The position numbers were made by a program, and so were the translations under genes. A DNA stretch of 9,835 nucleotides, taken from the NCBI GenBank assembly GCA_002385675.1, contig DGDY01000008.1:1-9835 (forward strand), in the 5' to 3' direction. The DNA is from Anaerolineales bacterium UBA3940 (GTDB taxonomy: Bacteria > Chloroflexota > Anaerolineae > Aggregatilineales > UBA3940). Below are positions 1 to 6,413 of this stretch, piece by piece (within the stretch, counting starts at the first letter, position 1; the number at the start of each line of letters is the position of its first letter). The notes beneath the pieces are model-generated. The model was given only the letters and a program-made list of their open reading frames with translations. It ran no database searches and was not told where the DNA came from.

Positions 1-19
1 AGATGTGTATAAGAGACAG
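1..19. other. Tn5/Nextera mosaic-end adapter remnant (left end)
   Basis: The first 19 bases, AGATGTGTATAAGAGACAG, match exactly the 19-bp hyperactive Tn5 mosaic end used in tagmentation libraries. The reverse complement of the same sequence sits at the right end. It is untrimmed library sequence, not genome. Read as protein on the plus strand it gives the artefactual start MCIRDS at base 3. Confidence 0.97.
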
Positions 20-428
20 CCTCATAGGCGGACACGGTGACATTCACGACGATGGTCGCCAGCATCACGATAAAGTTGAGCGCGGTGATCTCCGGCGTGA
101 TGTTCTGCGCCAGCCGCGCCACAGCGCTCTTGACGATCTCCCAGGCGGTCAGCAGCAGCAGCCCGCCGATGAACATGGCGGCGAGCGTCTCAAAGCGACG
201 ATGCCCGTAGGGGTGCGTCTCGTCAGGCGGGCGCGAGGCAAACCACGAACTGACCAGCCCCAGCACGTTCGACGTGGCGTCGAGCAGCGAATGCACGCCG
301 TCGCTGACCATCGCCAGCGAGTATGTAATCAGGCCAATAATGATCTTTGCGGCGGCGACGAGCAGGTTTGCTGCCAGCGTGATGATCAGCACACGCCGCA
401 CCTCGCGGCCCCTGGCTTGAGTCTCCAA
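20..428 (-). CDS. Cation diffusion facilitator (CDF) family metal transporter, N-terminal part only
   Basis: CDF transporters export divalent metals (Zn, Fe, Mn and others) from the cytoplasm in exchange for protons. 136 residues are visible before the adapter cuts the gene; full members are usually about 300 residues. Residues 13-34 form TM1. Residues 36-60 form TM2 with H46-x3-D50, matching the YiiP D45/D49 metal-site positions. The loop carries the family signature HPYGHRRFE (72-80), TM3 follows (82-100) and TM4 begins near 117. A His at the first site position is common in Zn-preferring members, so Zn is a reasonable but unproven substrate. The start is TTG at 428-426: a GGAGG lies 7 bases upstream, and the nearby ATG is out of frame and hits a stop after 18 codons. 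It lies downstream of the CHRD gene on the same strand, but a terminator separates them. Confidence 0.9.
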
Positions 429-435
429 GTACTGT

Positions 436-440
436 CCTCC
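436..440 (-). promoter_or_regulatory. Shine-Dalgarno that fixes the TTG start of the CDF gene
   Basis: GGAGG on the minus strand, 7 bases before TTG at 428. No in-frame ATG or GTG has comparable spacing, so this site decides the rare TTG start. Confidence 0.7.
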
Positions 441-509
441 ATTCTCACACCCCTTGTATGCCCATCTTACCACTCATACGGAGGCGCGGCGAGTAAGGCT
501 CGGGGCGTG

Positions 510-544
510 AAAAAGCCCGGAGCCAGGTGGGGATGGCTCCGGGC
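510..544 (-). terminator. Rho-independent terminator of the CHRD gene
   Basis: A perfect 11-bp GC-rich stem (515-525 pairs with 534-544, arm GCCCGGAGCCA) has an 8-base loop. On the minus strand it is followed directly by TTTTT (514-510). It lies 25 bases past the CHRD stop codon, the expected place for its terminator, and insulates the CDF gene. Confidence 0.88.
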
Positions 545-569
545 CGTGGGTGAGGTAGGGCCGGTGGGG

Positions 570-1076
570 CTACCGGCCCAGCCCTCTGATTTGCCCGCGA
601 ATCTCGCCGCCGGGGAAGGCTGTCGTGTGGACATTGACGTATGCGTTGCCGGTCTGCATAGCCTCGATCAGTTCATCAAACGTAACATCTGCGAGGATGA
701 TGTCCTCTTCCGTAATCGTTCCACTTGCCAGCTTGCCGCTGAACTTACCCTCGATGAGCTGCAGCGGTGGGCCGCCCTCGGGATAGAGGAACACCACAAC
801 CGGGCCATTCACGCCCTCCGGCGCGATGTGGATGTGCGATTGCAGCGTATCCACCAGGTTGTTCACAACCAGCGTGTATTCCAGCGCGGTGCCGTCATTG
901 CTGAGGCGGAACATGGCAATGCCGTGAGCGTCTGTATCGACGGGCGGCACCTCCTCGCTGCCGCTCAACTTGGCCTGAAAGACTTTCGGTACGGCAGGCG
1001 CGGCGACGGCGCTGCTCGCGAACACGAGCAGCAGAACCACGACCACGCCCAGGGCTAACCAACGTTGCTTACGCAT
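570..1076 (-). CDS. Secreted CHRD-domain protein
   Basis: 168 residues. Residues 1-26 form a Sec signal peptide: basic MRKQR, a hydrophobic core of about 15 residues, and a likely signal peptidase I site after AVA-A26. There is no lipobox Cys. The rest (about 32-165) is one CHRD domain, named after chordin. It shows the opening SGSEEVPP (38-45), the central HIHIAPEGVNGPVVV (81-95) and the closing NVHTTAFPGGEIRGQI (148-163), all typical of the family. The single-domain length is normal for bacterial members. CHRD proteins are exported and presumed to act outside the cytoplasm; no reaction is established for this type, so no function is assigned. The start is ATG at 1076 with TAGGAGG (CCTCC on the plus strand at 1084-1088) 7 bases upstream. 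It is transcribed alone, divergently from nuoB. Confidence 0.93.
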   Translation of the reverse strand: MRKQRWLALGVVVVLLLVFASSAVAAPAVPKVFQAKLSGSEEVPPVDTDAHGIAMFRLSNDGTALEYTLVVNNLVDTLQSHIHIAPEGVNGPVVVFLYPEGGPPLQLIEGKFSGKLASGTITEEDIILADVTFDELIEAMQTGNAYVNVHTTAFPGGEIRGQIRGLGR

Positions 1077-1190
1077 GGTGCTGCCTCCTATAGTTCCGTG
1101 ACCGAGAGAAAGAGCGGATACGCGCTATACTCAGCCAACAGTACGGGCGGGGGCGCGCGCCGGATCTATCGAATTTCCGGGTGTGTGACA

Positions 1191-1220
1191 CTGGCATGAT
1201 AAACGCGAAATAGATATACT
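1191..1220 (+). promoter_or_regulatory. Candidate distal sigma70-like promoter toward nuoB
   Basis: CTGGCA (1191-1196), an 18-base spacer, then TATACT (1215-1220). The -10 matches the consensus at 5 of 6 positions, the -35 at only 4 of 6. It lies in the AT-rich island. It would give an mRNA leader of about 300 bases. Confidence 0.3.
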
Positions 1221-1297
1221 AAATATAAATTGTGAAAGATATCATTTACCTCATGGTTGTGTGCGTTGGGCAGCCGGTGCCGGAGGGGGAGCCTGCC

Positions 1298-1326
1298 TTG
1301 ATTTTTGGGGGGGCGCGGTGTACCAT
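1298..1326 (+). promoter_or_regulatory. Candidate proximal sigma70-like promoter toward nuoB
   Basis: TTGATT (1298-1303), exactly 17 bases, then TACCAT (1321-1326), each 4 of 6 to consensus. The spacer contains seven consecutive G (1307-1313). It is weak by sequence but ideally spaced. Either this or the distal site could serve the nuo operon. Confidence 0.3.
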
Positions 1327-1529
1327 TACCATGTTGCACAACACTTTGCCCCTATTGGACACTACCGTTCACCTGCACCCTGCCGGGGAGCGATGAGCAC
1401 AGCCAGACTGTCGCAAAAGCTAAGGTTCGCGATGAGCAAGCTCCTGCCCGTGGACGTGCCGCTGCATGCCTGGACGCTGACGTGTGGGGCCGCTCACCGG
1501 GACGGTAGCAGCTAGGAGGTCAGAAGGGT

Positions 1530-2222
1530 ATGACCCTACCACCTGAGGAGTTTGAAGGCCTCAACAACCCCGATTATCCCATCCCGGACGAATTGAAGAG
1601 CAATATTGCGATCACCTCGCTGGACCGCATCTACAACTGGTCCCGCGCGAGGTCGGTCTGGCCGATGCTGTTCGGCCTGGCCTGCTGCGCGATCGAAATG
1701 ATCGCGATGGCAGCCTCCCGCTATGACCCGGCCCGCTTCGGCATGGAGGTCATGCGGCCCAGCCCGCGCCAGTGCGACCTGATGATCGTGTCTGGCACCG
1801 TTACCAAGAAGATGGTTCCCCAGATCGTCCGGCTGTACAACCAGATGGCCGAGCCGCGCTACGTGCTCGCGATGGGCGCATGCGCCTCGGGCGGCGGGCC
1901 TTTCAAGGAAGGCTATAATGTCGTCGATGGGATTGACAAGTTCCTGCCGGTGGACGTATACGTGCCCGGCTGCCCCCCGACCCCGCAGGCGCTGATGTAC
2001 GGCTTCATGACGCTGCACCGCAAGATCGAAAACCAGAGCATCCGCACCGTGCCCTGGTATGGCAAGGGTGAGAGCATCCCGGTGCCGGAGCCGGTACTGG
2101 GCCCGGACCTTATCGACCCGCGCCAGGCTGCATTGATCCGCGCGACGACGGCGGTCGACAACGGTGCACCGGGCGAGAGCGACGAAATCGAGCAGGCCGC
2201 CGCAGATGACAGAATGGTGTAA
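1530..2222 (+). CDS. nuoB: NADH-quinone oxidoreductase subunit B (complex I, cluster N2 subunit)
   Basis: NuoB sits in the peripheral arm of complex I against the membrane. It holds the terminal [4Fe-4S] cluster N2, which passes electrons to quinone. 230 residues. The four N2 ligands are visible: the tandem Cys pair C52-C53 in [10 protein letters not shown]118 in MGACASGGG, and C148 in VPGCPPTP. The core runs from about 25 to 175. Residues 180-230 form an acidic, Ala- and Asp-rich tail that looks like a lineage-specific extension. The ATG has AGGAGGT (1514-1520) 9 bases upstream. It is the first gene of the operon, with only 5 bases between its TAA and the nuoCD start. No nuoA precedes it, which is unusual because nuoA often does. 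Group 4 hydrogenase small subunits share this fold, but the NuoCD partner keeps complex I rather than hydrogenase features. Confidence 0.97.
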   Translation: MTLPPEEFEGLNNPDYPIPDELKSNIAITSLDRIYNWSRARSVWPMLFGLACCAIEMIAMAASRYDPARFGMEVMRPSPRQCDLMIVSGTVTKKMVPQIVRLYNQMAEPRYVLAMGACASGGGPFKEGYNVVDGIDKFLPVDVYVPGCPPTPQALMYGFMTLHRKIENQSIRTVPWYGKGESIPVPEPVLGPDLIDPRQAALIRATTAVDNGAPGESDEIEQAAADDRMV

Positions 2223-2227
2223 CCACT

Positions 2228-4063
2228 ATGACTGACTTGATGCCGGAATCCACGGAACACACGGTCACTGACCCGATCGAGTATTTGCAGCAGAAGTTCC
2301 CCGGTGCCATTACGCCGGATACCCGTGAGGGCTACAAGGGCTTCATTGTCGAGAGCGACAAACTCGTCGATGTGGCGCGGGCCATTCGGGACGACCTCGG
2401 CTATGATTTGCTGTCCAACGCCTGCGCGGTGGACTATCTCAAGGACGGGTTCCTTGAAATGGTCTACGACGCGTTCAGCACCACCCGGGGCGGCGACCCT
2501 CTCCACTTCAAGGCGCGCACCGATCGCGAGGATGCGGAGCTTCCCTCGCTGGTGAGCGTGTGGGCGGGCGCAGACTTCCAGGAGCGTGAGGCGTGGGACC
2601 TGTACGGCATTCGTTTTGCCGGGCACCCCGACCTGCGGCGCATCCTGCTGTGGGAAGGGTTCCACGGCCACCCCATGCGCAAGGACTGGCGCGAGCCGTA
2701 CTACGAGGAGGAGCACAAGCCCTTCAAGAGCCGCTGGCCGGATGCGCAGGTTGAGCGGGCGGAGATGCGGGTGCCGTACGGCATGAACGTCCAGTACCCC
2801 CCGGGCTTCACGCTGGAGGGTTGGACGCCGCCGGGCGACGAGGCGCTCTACGCCGGGCTTATCACCCCGAACACCGGCATCCAGGGCGTTGGCATCCAGC
2901 AGCTACAGACGGATGAACTGGTCGTCAACCTCGGCCCGCAGCACCCCAGCACGCACGGCGTGTTCCGCATGGCGGTGTCGGTGGACGGTGAGACGGTGAC
3001 GCGCCTCAAGCCGGTCTTTGGCTACCTGCACCGCAACCACGAGCAGATCGGCGAGCGCAACATCTGGCTGGGCAACATGCCCTTCACCGACCGCCTCGAC
3101 TACTTTTGCAGCATGGCGAACAACATGGCCTATGCCATGACGGTCGAGGAGATGATGGGGCAGGAGGTCAGCGAGCGCGGCGAGTGGATCCGCCTGCTGA
3201 TGGTCGAGCTGACCCGTATCCTCAACCACCTCTCGGCGGTCGGCTTCCTGCTGAACGACCTCGGCGCGTTCTTCACGCCGATGCTGTATGCCCTCATCGA
3301 GCGCGAGTTGATCCTCGACCTGTTCGAGGCGGCATCCGGCTCCCGCATGATGTGCAACTACATGCGCTTCGGCGGCGTTGCCTATGACCTGCCGCCGTAC
3401 ATCGGCGGGCCTCCCGTGAAGGCGGGCGACCGTGGCCGCCAGCTTGACACCATGAAGTTCATCAAGGAACTGGTGTACGAGCGGCTGCCTCGCGTCTACG
3501 AGGAGTTCCACCGGCTGCTTACGCAGAACGAGATCTTCCTGACACGGCTGAAGGGCGTCGGCGTCCTGACCGCCGAGCAGGCGATCAACTTCAGCGCGAC
3601 CGGGCCGGTGCTGCGCGCGGCAGGCGTGCCGTACGACCTGCGCCGCAGCCACCCGTACAGCTTCTATGATGAGCTGGACTTCGACGTGGCCGTGCGCTAC
3701 AACGGCGACGCTTACGACCGCTACATGCTCCGTATGGACGAGATTTACCAGAGCATCCGCATTCTGGAGCAGGTCATACCGCACCTTGAGGAGACGGTTG
3801 GCCAGGAGTACTGGGCGGGCAAGCGTGCGTACAACGTCCGCGTGCCGGCGGGCGAGCACTACGGCCACCATGAGAACCCGAAAGGCGAGCTTGGCTTCTA
3901 CCTTGTTTCGGATGGCGGCACGAACCCGTACCGCTACCACGTCCGGTCCCCAAGCTTCATCAACCTGACGGCGCTCGAGGAGATGTGCGTCGGGCACAAG
4001 ATTGCGGATACTATCGTCATCCTCGGCAGCATTGACATCGTGCTGGGTGAGGTTGACCGTTAG
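2228..4063 (+). CDS. nuoCD: NADH-quinone oxidoreductase fused subunits C and D
   Basis: 611 residues in one uninterrupted frame. Residues about 15-190 are NuoC, with the hallmark [18 protein letters not shown] (123-140) and GHPMRKDW (147-154). Residues about 191-225 are a Pro/Gly-rich linker. Residues about 226-611 are NuoD, with GPQHPSTHG (236-244) and the canonical end [16 protein letters not shown]243 and Y292 (in RLDYF) match the T. thermophilus Nqo4 His38 and Tyr87 that contact the quinone headgroup, so the quinone site looks intact. The paired Cys ligands of the NiFe site in hydrogenase large subunits are absent, which argues for complex I. The ATG has only a weak GGTG upstream and lies 5 bases after the nuoB stop, so translational coupling is likely. 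NuoC-NuoD fusion is known from E. coli and others; many phyla keep them separate. Confidence 0.96.
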   Translation: MTDLMPESTEHTVTDPIEYLQQKFPGAITPDTREGYKGFIVESDKLVDVARAIRDDLGYDLLSNACAVDYLKDGFLEMVYDAFSTTRGGDPLHFKARTDREDAELPSLVSVWAGADFQEREAWDLYGIRFAGHPDLRRILLWEGFHGHPMRKDWREPYYEEEHKPFKSRWPDAQVERAEMRVPYGMNVQYPPGFTLEGWTPPGDEALYAGLITPNTGIQGVGIQQLQTDELVVNLGPQHPSTHGVFRMAVSVDGETVTRLKPVFGYLHRNHEQIGERNIWLGNMPFTDRLDYFCSMANNMAYAMTVEEMMGQEVSERGEWIRLLMVELTRILNHLSAVGFLLNDLGAFFTPMLYALIERELILDLFEAASGSRMMCNYMRFGGVAYDLPPYIGGPPVKAGDRGRQLDTMKFIKELVYERLPRVYEEFHRLLTQNEIFLTRLKGVGVLTAEQAINFSATGPVLRAAGVPYDLRRSHPYSFYDELDFDVAVRYNGDAYDRYMLRMDEIYQSIRILEQVIPHLEETVGQEYWAGKRAYNVRVPAGEHYGHHENPKGELGFYLVSDGGTNPYRYHVRSPSFINLTALEEMCVGHKIADTIVILGSIDIVLGEVDR

Positions 4064-4075
4064 CCAGGAGATGTC

Positions 4076-4101
4076 GCCCCGGCGGGTTGGCCCGCCGGGG
4101 C
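4076..4101 (+). promoter_or_regulatory. Very stable intercistronic hairpin between nuoCD and nuoI
   Basis: GCCCCGGCGGG (4076-4086), loop TTGG, CCCGCCGGGGC (4091-4101): 11 uninterrupted pairs, ten of them G-C or C-G plus the closing pair. It begins 12 bases after the nuoCD stop and ends 6 bases before the nuoI Shine-Dalgarno. Only three T follow, so it is probably not a full terminator. A partial terminator, a 3'-end stabiliser or an RNA processing site that sets the NuoI:NuoCD ratio are all possible. Confidence 0.8.
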
Positions 4102-4107
4102 TTTGAC

Positions 4108-4114
4108 AGAGGAG
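4108..4114 (+). promoter_or_regulatory. Shine-Dalgarno that fixes the nuoI start
   Basis: AGAGGAG, 5 bases before ATG at 4120. The same frame could open earlier at a TTG at 4087, but that codon lies inside the hairpin loop and has no ribosome site, so 4120 is preferred. Confidence 0.75.
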
Positions 4115-4119
4115 TAAGT

Positions 4120-4731
4120 ATGTACGGACTGGGTATTCTACAGGGGCTCGGCGTCACGCTGAAGCGGCTGGTGGAGACGTATACCGAGGACCTGAAATGG
4201 GGCCTCAAGCGGTACACCACCGACGAGGGCTTCTCCAACCGGCAGAGCCCCGACACGGCAGGCATTTTCACCGTGCAGTACCCGGAAGAGAAGCTCGCCG
4301 TGCCCGAGCGCTTCCGCTTCGTCCCCTTCCTGGTTGTGAACGACGACGATCATCCCGAAGAACCGGGTAAGTACTGGTGCACCGCCTGCGGCATCTGCGC
4401 GAAGGTGTGCCCCCCGCAGTGCATCTGGATCCTCCGCGACTCCGACCCGGAGACGGGCCGCCCGGTTCCCTACCCTGCCAAATTCTGGATCGACATTGAC
4501 ATCTGCATGAACTGCGGCTTCTGCGCGGAGTTCTGCCCGTTCGATGCGATCAAAATGGACCACGACTATGAGCTGGCGAGCTATGACCGCACGTCCGCGC
4601 ACGTGTACGATATGGAGAAGCTCGGCAAGCCGCTCAGCTACTGGCAGACCATCGCGCCGACCCGCGCGGAAGAGGAACGGCTGGCCCGCGAGGCGGGCGA
4701 GCTGGCCAAGGCTGCACGCCGCCGCCGCTAG
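4120..4731 (+). CDS. nuoI: NADH-quinone oxidoreductase subunit I (2x[4Fe-4S] ferredoxin-like)
   Basis: NuoI carries clusters N6a and N6b, which bridge the NADH-module chain and N2 in NuoB. 203 residues. An N-terminal amphipathic segment (about 1-30, MYGLGILQGLGVTLKRL...) resembles the membrane-facing helix of the family. Two cluster motifs follow: C87-TAC-GIC-AKVCP (Cys 87, 90, 93, 97) and C129-MNC-GFC-AEFCP (Cys 129, 132, 135, 139). All eight ligands are present, and there is an extra Cys at 101. The C-terminus (about 175-203) is a charged helix ending in a run of Arg. It is the third and last gene of the operon, 56 bases after nuoCD, and is followed by a terminator, so no nuoJ or other membrane subunit follows here. 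General dicluster ferredoxins share the motifs, but the position and N-terminal helix favour NuoI. Confidence 0.95.
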   Translation: MYGLGILQGLGVTLKRLVETYTEDLKWGLKRYTTDEGFSNRQSPDTAGIFTVQYPEEKLAVPERFRFVPFLVVNDDDHPEEPGKYWCTACGICAKVCPPQCIWILRDSDPETGRPVPYPAKFWIDIDICMNCGFCAEFCPFDAIKMDHDYELASYDRTSAHVYDMEKLGKPLSYWQTIAPTRAEEERLAREAGELAKAARRRR

Positions 4732-4838
4732 GCCCGGTGTGCGCCGGCAGCATCCACTCCGCCGGTTTCAACCGTCCCGCTCTGGTGCTGGAAGCGGGGC
4801 AGGGGTTGACGATCGACCGATTGGGCTTGTGCCCGTGT

Positions 4839-4869
4839 GACCGCCCCCCTCGCTGGTGGCGGTCTTTTT
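4839..4869 (+). terminator. Rho-independent terminator closing the nuoB-CD-I operon
   Basis: GACCGCC (4839-4845) pairs with GGCGGTC (4858-4864) across a 12-base loop and is followed by TTTTT (4865-4869). It lies 108 bases past the nuoI stop. A weaker stem (GTCCCGCT 4774-4781 with AGCGGGGC 4793-4800, one wobble) lies just before it. Confidence 0.85.
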
Positions 4870-4890
4870 CTGCGAGCGGATGGGTCTTCA

Positions 4891-4897
4891 AGGAAGG
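4891..4897 (+). promoter_or_regulatory. Shine-Dalgarno that fixes the start of the small CxxC protein
   Basis: AGGAAGG lies 5 and 8 bases before two consecutive ATG codons (4903 and 4906). The frame is open back to a GTG at 4837, but that codon sits in the terminator region and has no ribosome site, so the gene starts here. Confidence 0.65.
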
Positions 4898-4902
4898 ATG
4901 CC

Positions 4903-5262
4903 ATGATGTTGTACCAGAGCGATGCAGAGATCCTCTTTCCCTGCCGTGTCATTCCACACCTGCGCGGGTTGAGAGGGCAGGCGTGGCTGCGCCTTACCGA
5001 TATGGTGGCGGCATCTGCACCGGGCAGCATCGAACGCCAGGCGTTTTCGCTTATGATGATCCGGCTGGACGGCTGTCTGACCTGCCACGCCGACAGCTAT
5101 CGCGCCATGCGCGGCTGCACACTCTGCGCCCAGCAGTCTATCGCGCGGTTCAAGGGCAGCGACGACGAGTTGATCGCGGCGTACGAGGAGGCCCTTCAGG
5201 ACGTAACACGTTATTATCAAACAGGTGAAGTCCCAACAAGGGAGCGCCTGATCGAGACGTAA
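4903..5262 (+). CDS. Conserved-looking small protein with paired CxxC motifs, function unknown
   Basis: 119 residues, cytoplasmic by appearance (no signal peptide or membrane segment). I do not recognise a named family. The sequence is helical and charged and carries five Cys: C14, then CLTCH (58-62) and CTLC (72-75), a CxxC-x10-CxxC layout. Four closely spaced Cys could bind zinc or an Fe-S cluster or work as redox thiols. CLTCH resembles a heme c site, but without an export signal covalent heme attachment is unlikely. The helix-LDGCLTCH arrangement recalls AhpD-like proteins (helix then CxxC), but only loosely. The clean ribosome site, typical codon use and position support a real gene. It starts 34 bases after the nuo terminator with no clear promoter of its own, and mrp follows after 61 bases. 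Read-through from the nuo operon and co-transcription with mrp are likely. Confidence 0.8.
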   Translation: MMLYQSDAEILFPCRVIPHLRGLRGQAWLRLTDMVAASAPGSIERQAFSLMMIRLDGCLTCHADSYRAMRGCTLCAQQSIARFKGSDDELIAAYEEALQDVTRYYQTGEVPTRERLIET

Positions 5263-5323
5263 GCCCGGCGCCTGGAAGTCCAACCAGACCCAGTTCACCA
5301 GCCAGTATTTGAAAGGATTAAGC

Positions 5324-6097
5324 ATGTCAGAGAATCAATCCATCCGGCACATCATTGCCGTGAGTAGCGGTAAAGGCGGCGTCGGTAAGAGCACCGTATC
5401 GGCAAACCTGTCGGTTGCACTCGCGCAGCAGGGGTATCGCGTCGGCCTGCTGGACGCCGACATCACCGGCCCGAACCTGCCGATCATCATGGGCGTACGC
5501 GGCTACCCGCCCTCGACCGGCAACAAGCTGGTGCCCCTCGTCGCGCATGGCGTCAAGGTCATGAGCATGGGCTTCCTCGTAGACGACAGCCGGGCGGTCA
5601 TCTGGCGCGGCCCGATGATCCACCAGGCGATCCGGCAGCTTCTCTCCGATGTAGACTGGGGCGAGCTGGACTTTATGATCATCGACCTGCCGCCGGGGAC
5701 GGGCGACGCGCAGCTTACGCTGGCGCAGTCGGTGCCGCTCTCCGGTGCGCTGATGGTGACGCAGCCGCAGGAGATGGCTCTCAGCGACGCCCGGCGCGGC
5801 ATCGCGATGTTCAACCAGGTGGACGTGACGATCCTGGGCATCATCGAGAACATGAGCGGCGATTTCTTCGGTGAGGGCGGCGGCAAGCGCCTCGCGGAAG
5901 CCTATGGCATCCCGTTCCTGGGCAGCATCCCGCTTGATCCGCAGGTGCGCATCGGCTCCGACCAGGGCGAGCCGATCGTTGTCGCCAGCCCGGATTCCGC
6001 CGCGGCGGAGGCGCTCACCCAGATCGCGCGCGATATCGCGGCCCGCGTCGAGGCGCAGGACGAGGGAGACGAGGGCATTACGCTCACGGTGGATTGA
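5324..6097 (+). CDS. mrp: Mrp/NBP35-family P-loop ATPase, probable Fe-S cluster carrier, lacking the CxxC
   Basis: Mrp (ApbC) and its relatives bind a [4Fe-4S] cluster at a dimer interface and hand it to apo-proteins; mitochondrial Ind1/NUBPL does this for complex I. 257 residues. Visible are the deviant Walker A GKGGVGKST (16-24), LLDADITGPN (42-51), the mid-domain DLPPGTGDAQLT (121-132) and the ENMSG segment (175-179). In typical members ENMS is followed by a short insert with CPxC and then IFGxGGG. Here ENMSGDFFGEGGG joins directly, so the insert with both cluster-binding Cys is missing and the protein has no Cys in this region. The ATG has AAAGGA (5312-5317) upstream; a TTG five codons earlier is less likely. 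The N-terminal DUF59 domain of many bacterial Mrp proteins is absent. MinD/ParA are possible relatives, but the TGPN and PPGTGD motifs are Mrp-type. Confidence 0.9.
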   Translation: MSENQSIRHIIAVSSGKGGVGKSTVSANLSVALAQQGYRVGLLDADITGPNLPIIMGVRGYPPSTGNKLVPLVAHGVKVMSMGFLVDDSRAVIWRGPMIHQAIRQLLSDVDWGELDFMIIDLPPGTGDAQLTLAQSVPLSGALMVTQPQEMALSDARRGIAMFNQVDVTILGIIENMSGDFFGEGGGKRLAEAYGIPFLGSIPLDPQVRIGSDQGEPIVVASPDSAAAEALTQIARDIAARVEAQDEGDEGITLTVD

Positions 6098-6177
6098 GGA
6101 TAGAACCCCTCTCCTTGTCCCCTCCGCGCTGGCGGGGAAGATGGCGTTGCGAAGCAGGCCTCAGAGAAGGAGCTTAA

Positions 6178-6206
6178 GTAGGGGCGGGTCTCAGACCCGC
6201 CCCTAC
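6178..6206. repeat. 29-base near-complete palindrome
   Basis: GTAGGGGCGGGTCT (6178-6191), one central C, AGACCCGCCCCTAC (6193-6206): 14 perfect pairs. It has no T-tract on the plus strand. It could be a REP-like mobile palindrome, a bidirectional transcription stop, or a protein site. It lies 81 bases after the mrp stop. Confidence 0.8.
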
Positions 6207-6330
6207 CGGTGATTAAGTTAAGTAAAGACGAAGCTTGGGGCGAGGGTATATGCCGCTTTACCCCATCCATAATGATCGCCCCAGCGATCGCTCCCTTACT
6301 CCGCTAGCAGGGAAGGGGAGTTCGCCTGTT

Positions 6331-6355
6331 CCCCTCCCTGCGGTGCGGGGAGGGG
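6331..6355. repeat. Long C/G-asymmetric inverted repeat
   Basis: CCCCTCCCTGC (6331-6341), loop GGT, GCGGGGAGGGG (6345-6355), with one T-G mismatch in 11 pairs. A degenerate relative is at 6119-6138. One strand is strongly C-rich and the other G-rich. Confidence 0.65.
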
Positions 6356-6368
6356 TTGGGGGAACCCA

Positions 6369-6394
6369 CCGCGACTAAACGTCGCGGCTTCGGC
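6369..6394. repeat. Hairpin repeat, copy 1
   Basis: CCGCGAC (6369-6375), loop TAAAC, GTCGCGG (6381-6387), followed by CTTCGGC. The 23 bases from 6372 match 6611-6633 with three substitutions, two of which form a compensatory pair in the stem. Confidence 0.7.
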
Positions 6395-6413
6395 TCCCTT
6401 CGTCAAGCCAACC

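Larger units (their letters stand above)
1077..1529. other. Divergent intergenic region between the CHRD gene and nuoB
   Basis: 453 bases without a supportable gene. It holds the CHRD ribosome site (1084-1088), an AT-rich island at about 1195-1250 in otherwise GC-rich DNA, a G7 run at 1307-1313, and two weak sigma70-like promoter candidates facing nuoB (1191-1220 and 1298-1326). A small imperfect dyad, TGTTG-CA-CAACA (1332-1343), sits just after the second candidate -10. Short open frames at 1261-1515 have no ribosome site and an unconvincing composition, so I read 1333-1529 as an untranslated leader. No clear minus-strand promoter for the CHRD gene was found. Confidence 0.6.

Noticed and set aside
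3..1058. 351-codon open frame on the plus strand
   Set aside because: Its start lies in the Tn5 adapter, it is antisense to the CDF and CHRD genes, and its composition is Arg/His-rich shadow type.
1261..1515. 84-codon open frame upstream of nuoB (and an overlapping 67-codon one)
   Set aside because: No ribosome site, no recognisable domain, low-complexity composition, overlaps the nuo promoter and leader and the nuoB Shine-Dalgarno.
2903..3997. 364-codon antisense frame within nuoCD
   Set aside because: A GC-rich codon shadow of a fully conserved gene; His/Arg/Val-rich with no family features.
5076..5090. CLTCH as a c-type heme binding site in the small Cys protein
   Set aside because: The protein has no signal peptide, and a second CxxC close by points to metal or thiol chemistry instead.
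5902..6270. Minus-strand open frame over the end of mrp and the palindromes
   Set aside because: Overlaps mrp antisense, reads through the 29-base palindrome, and has no ribosome site or domain.
6283..6292. HIP1-like GCGATCGC octamer within AGCGATCGCT
   Set aside because: A single copy in the window; cyanobacterial-style abundance would be needed for meaning, and it is also part of a small GATCGC dyad.
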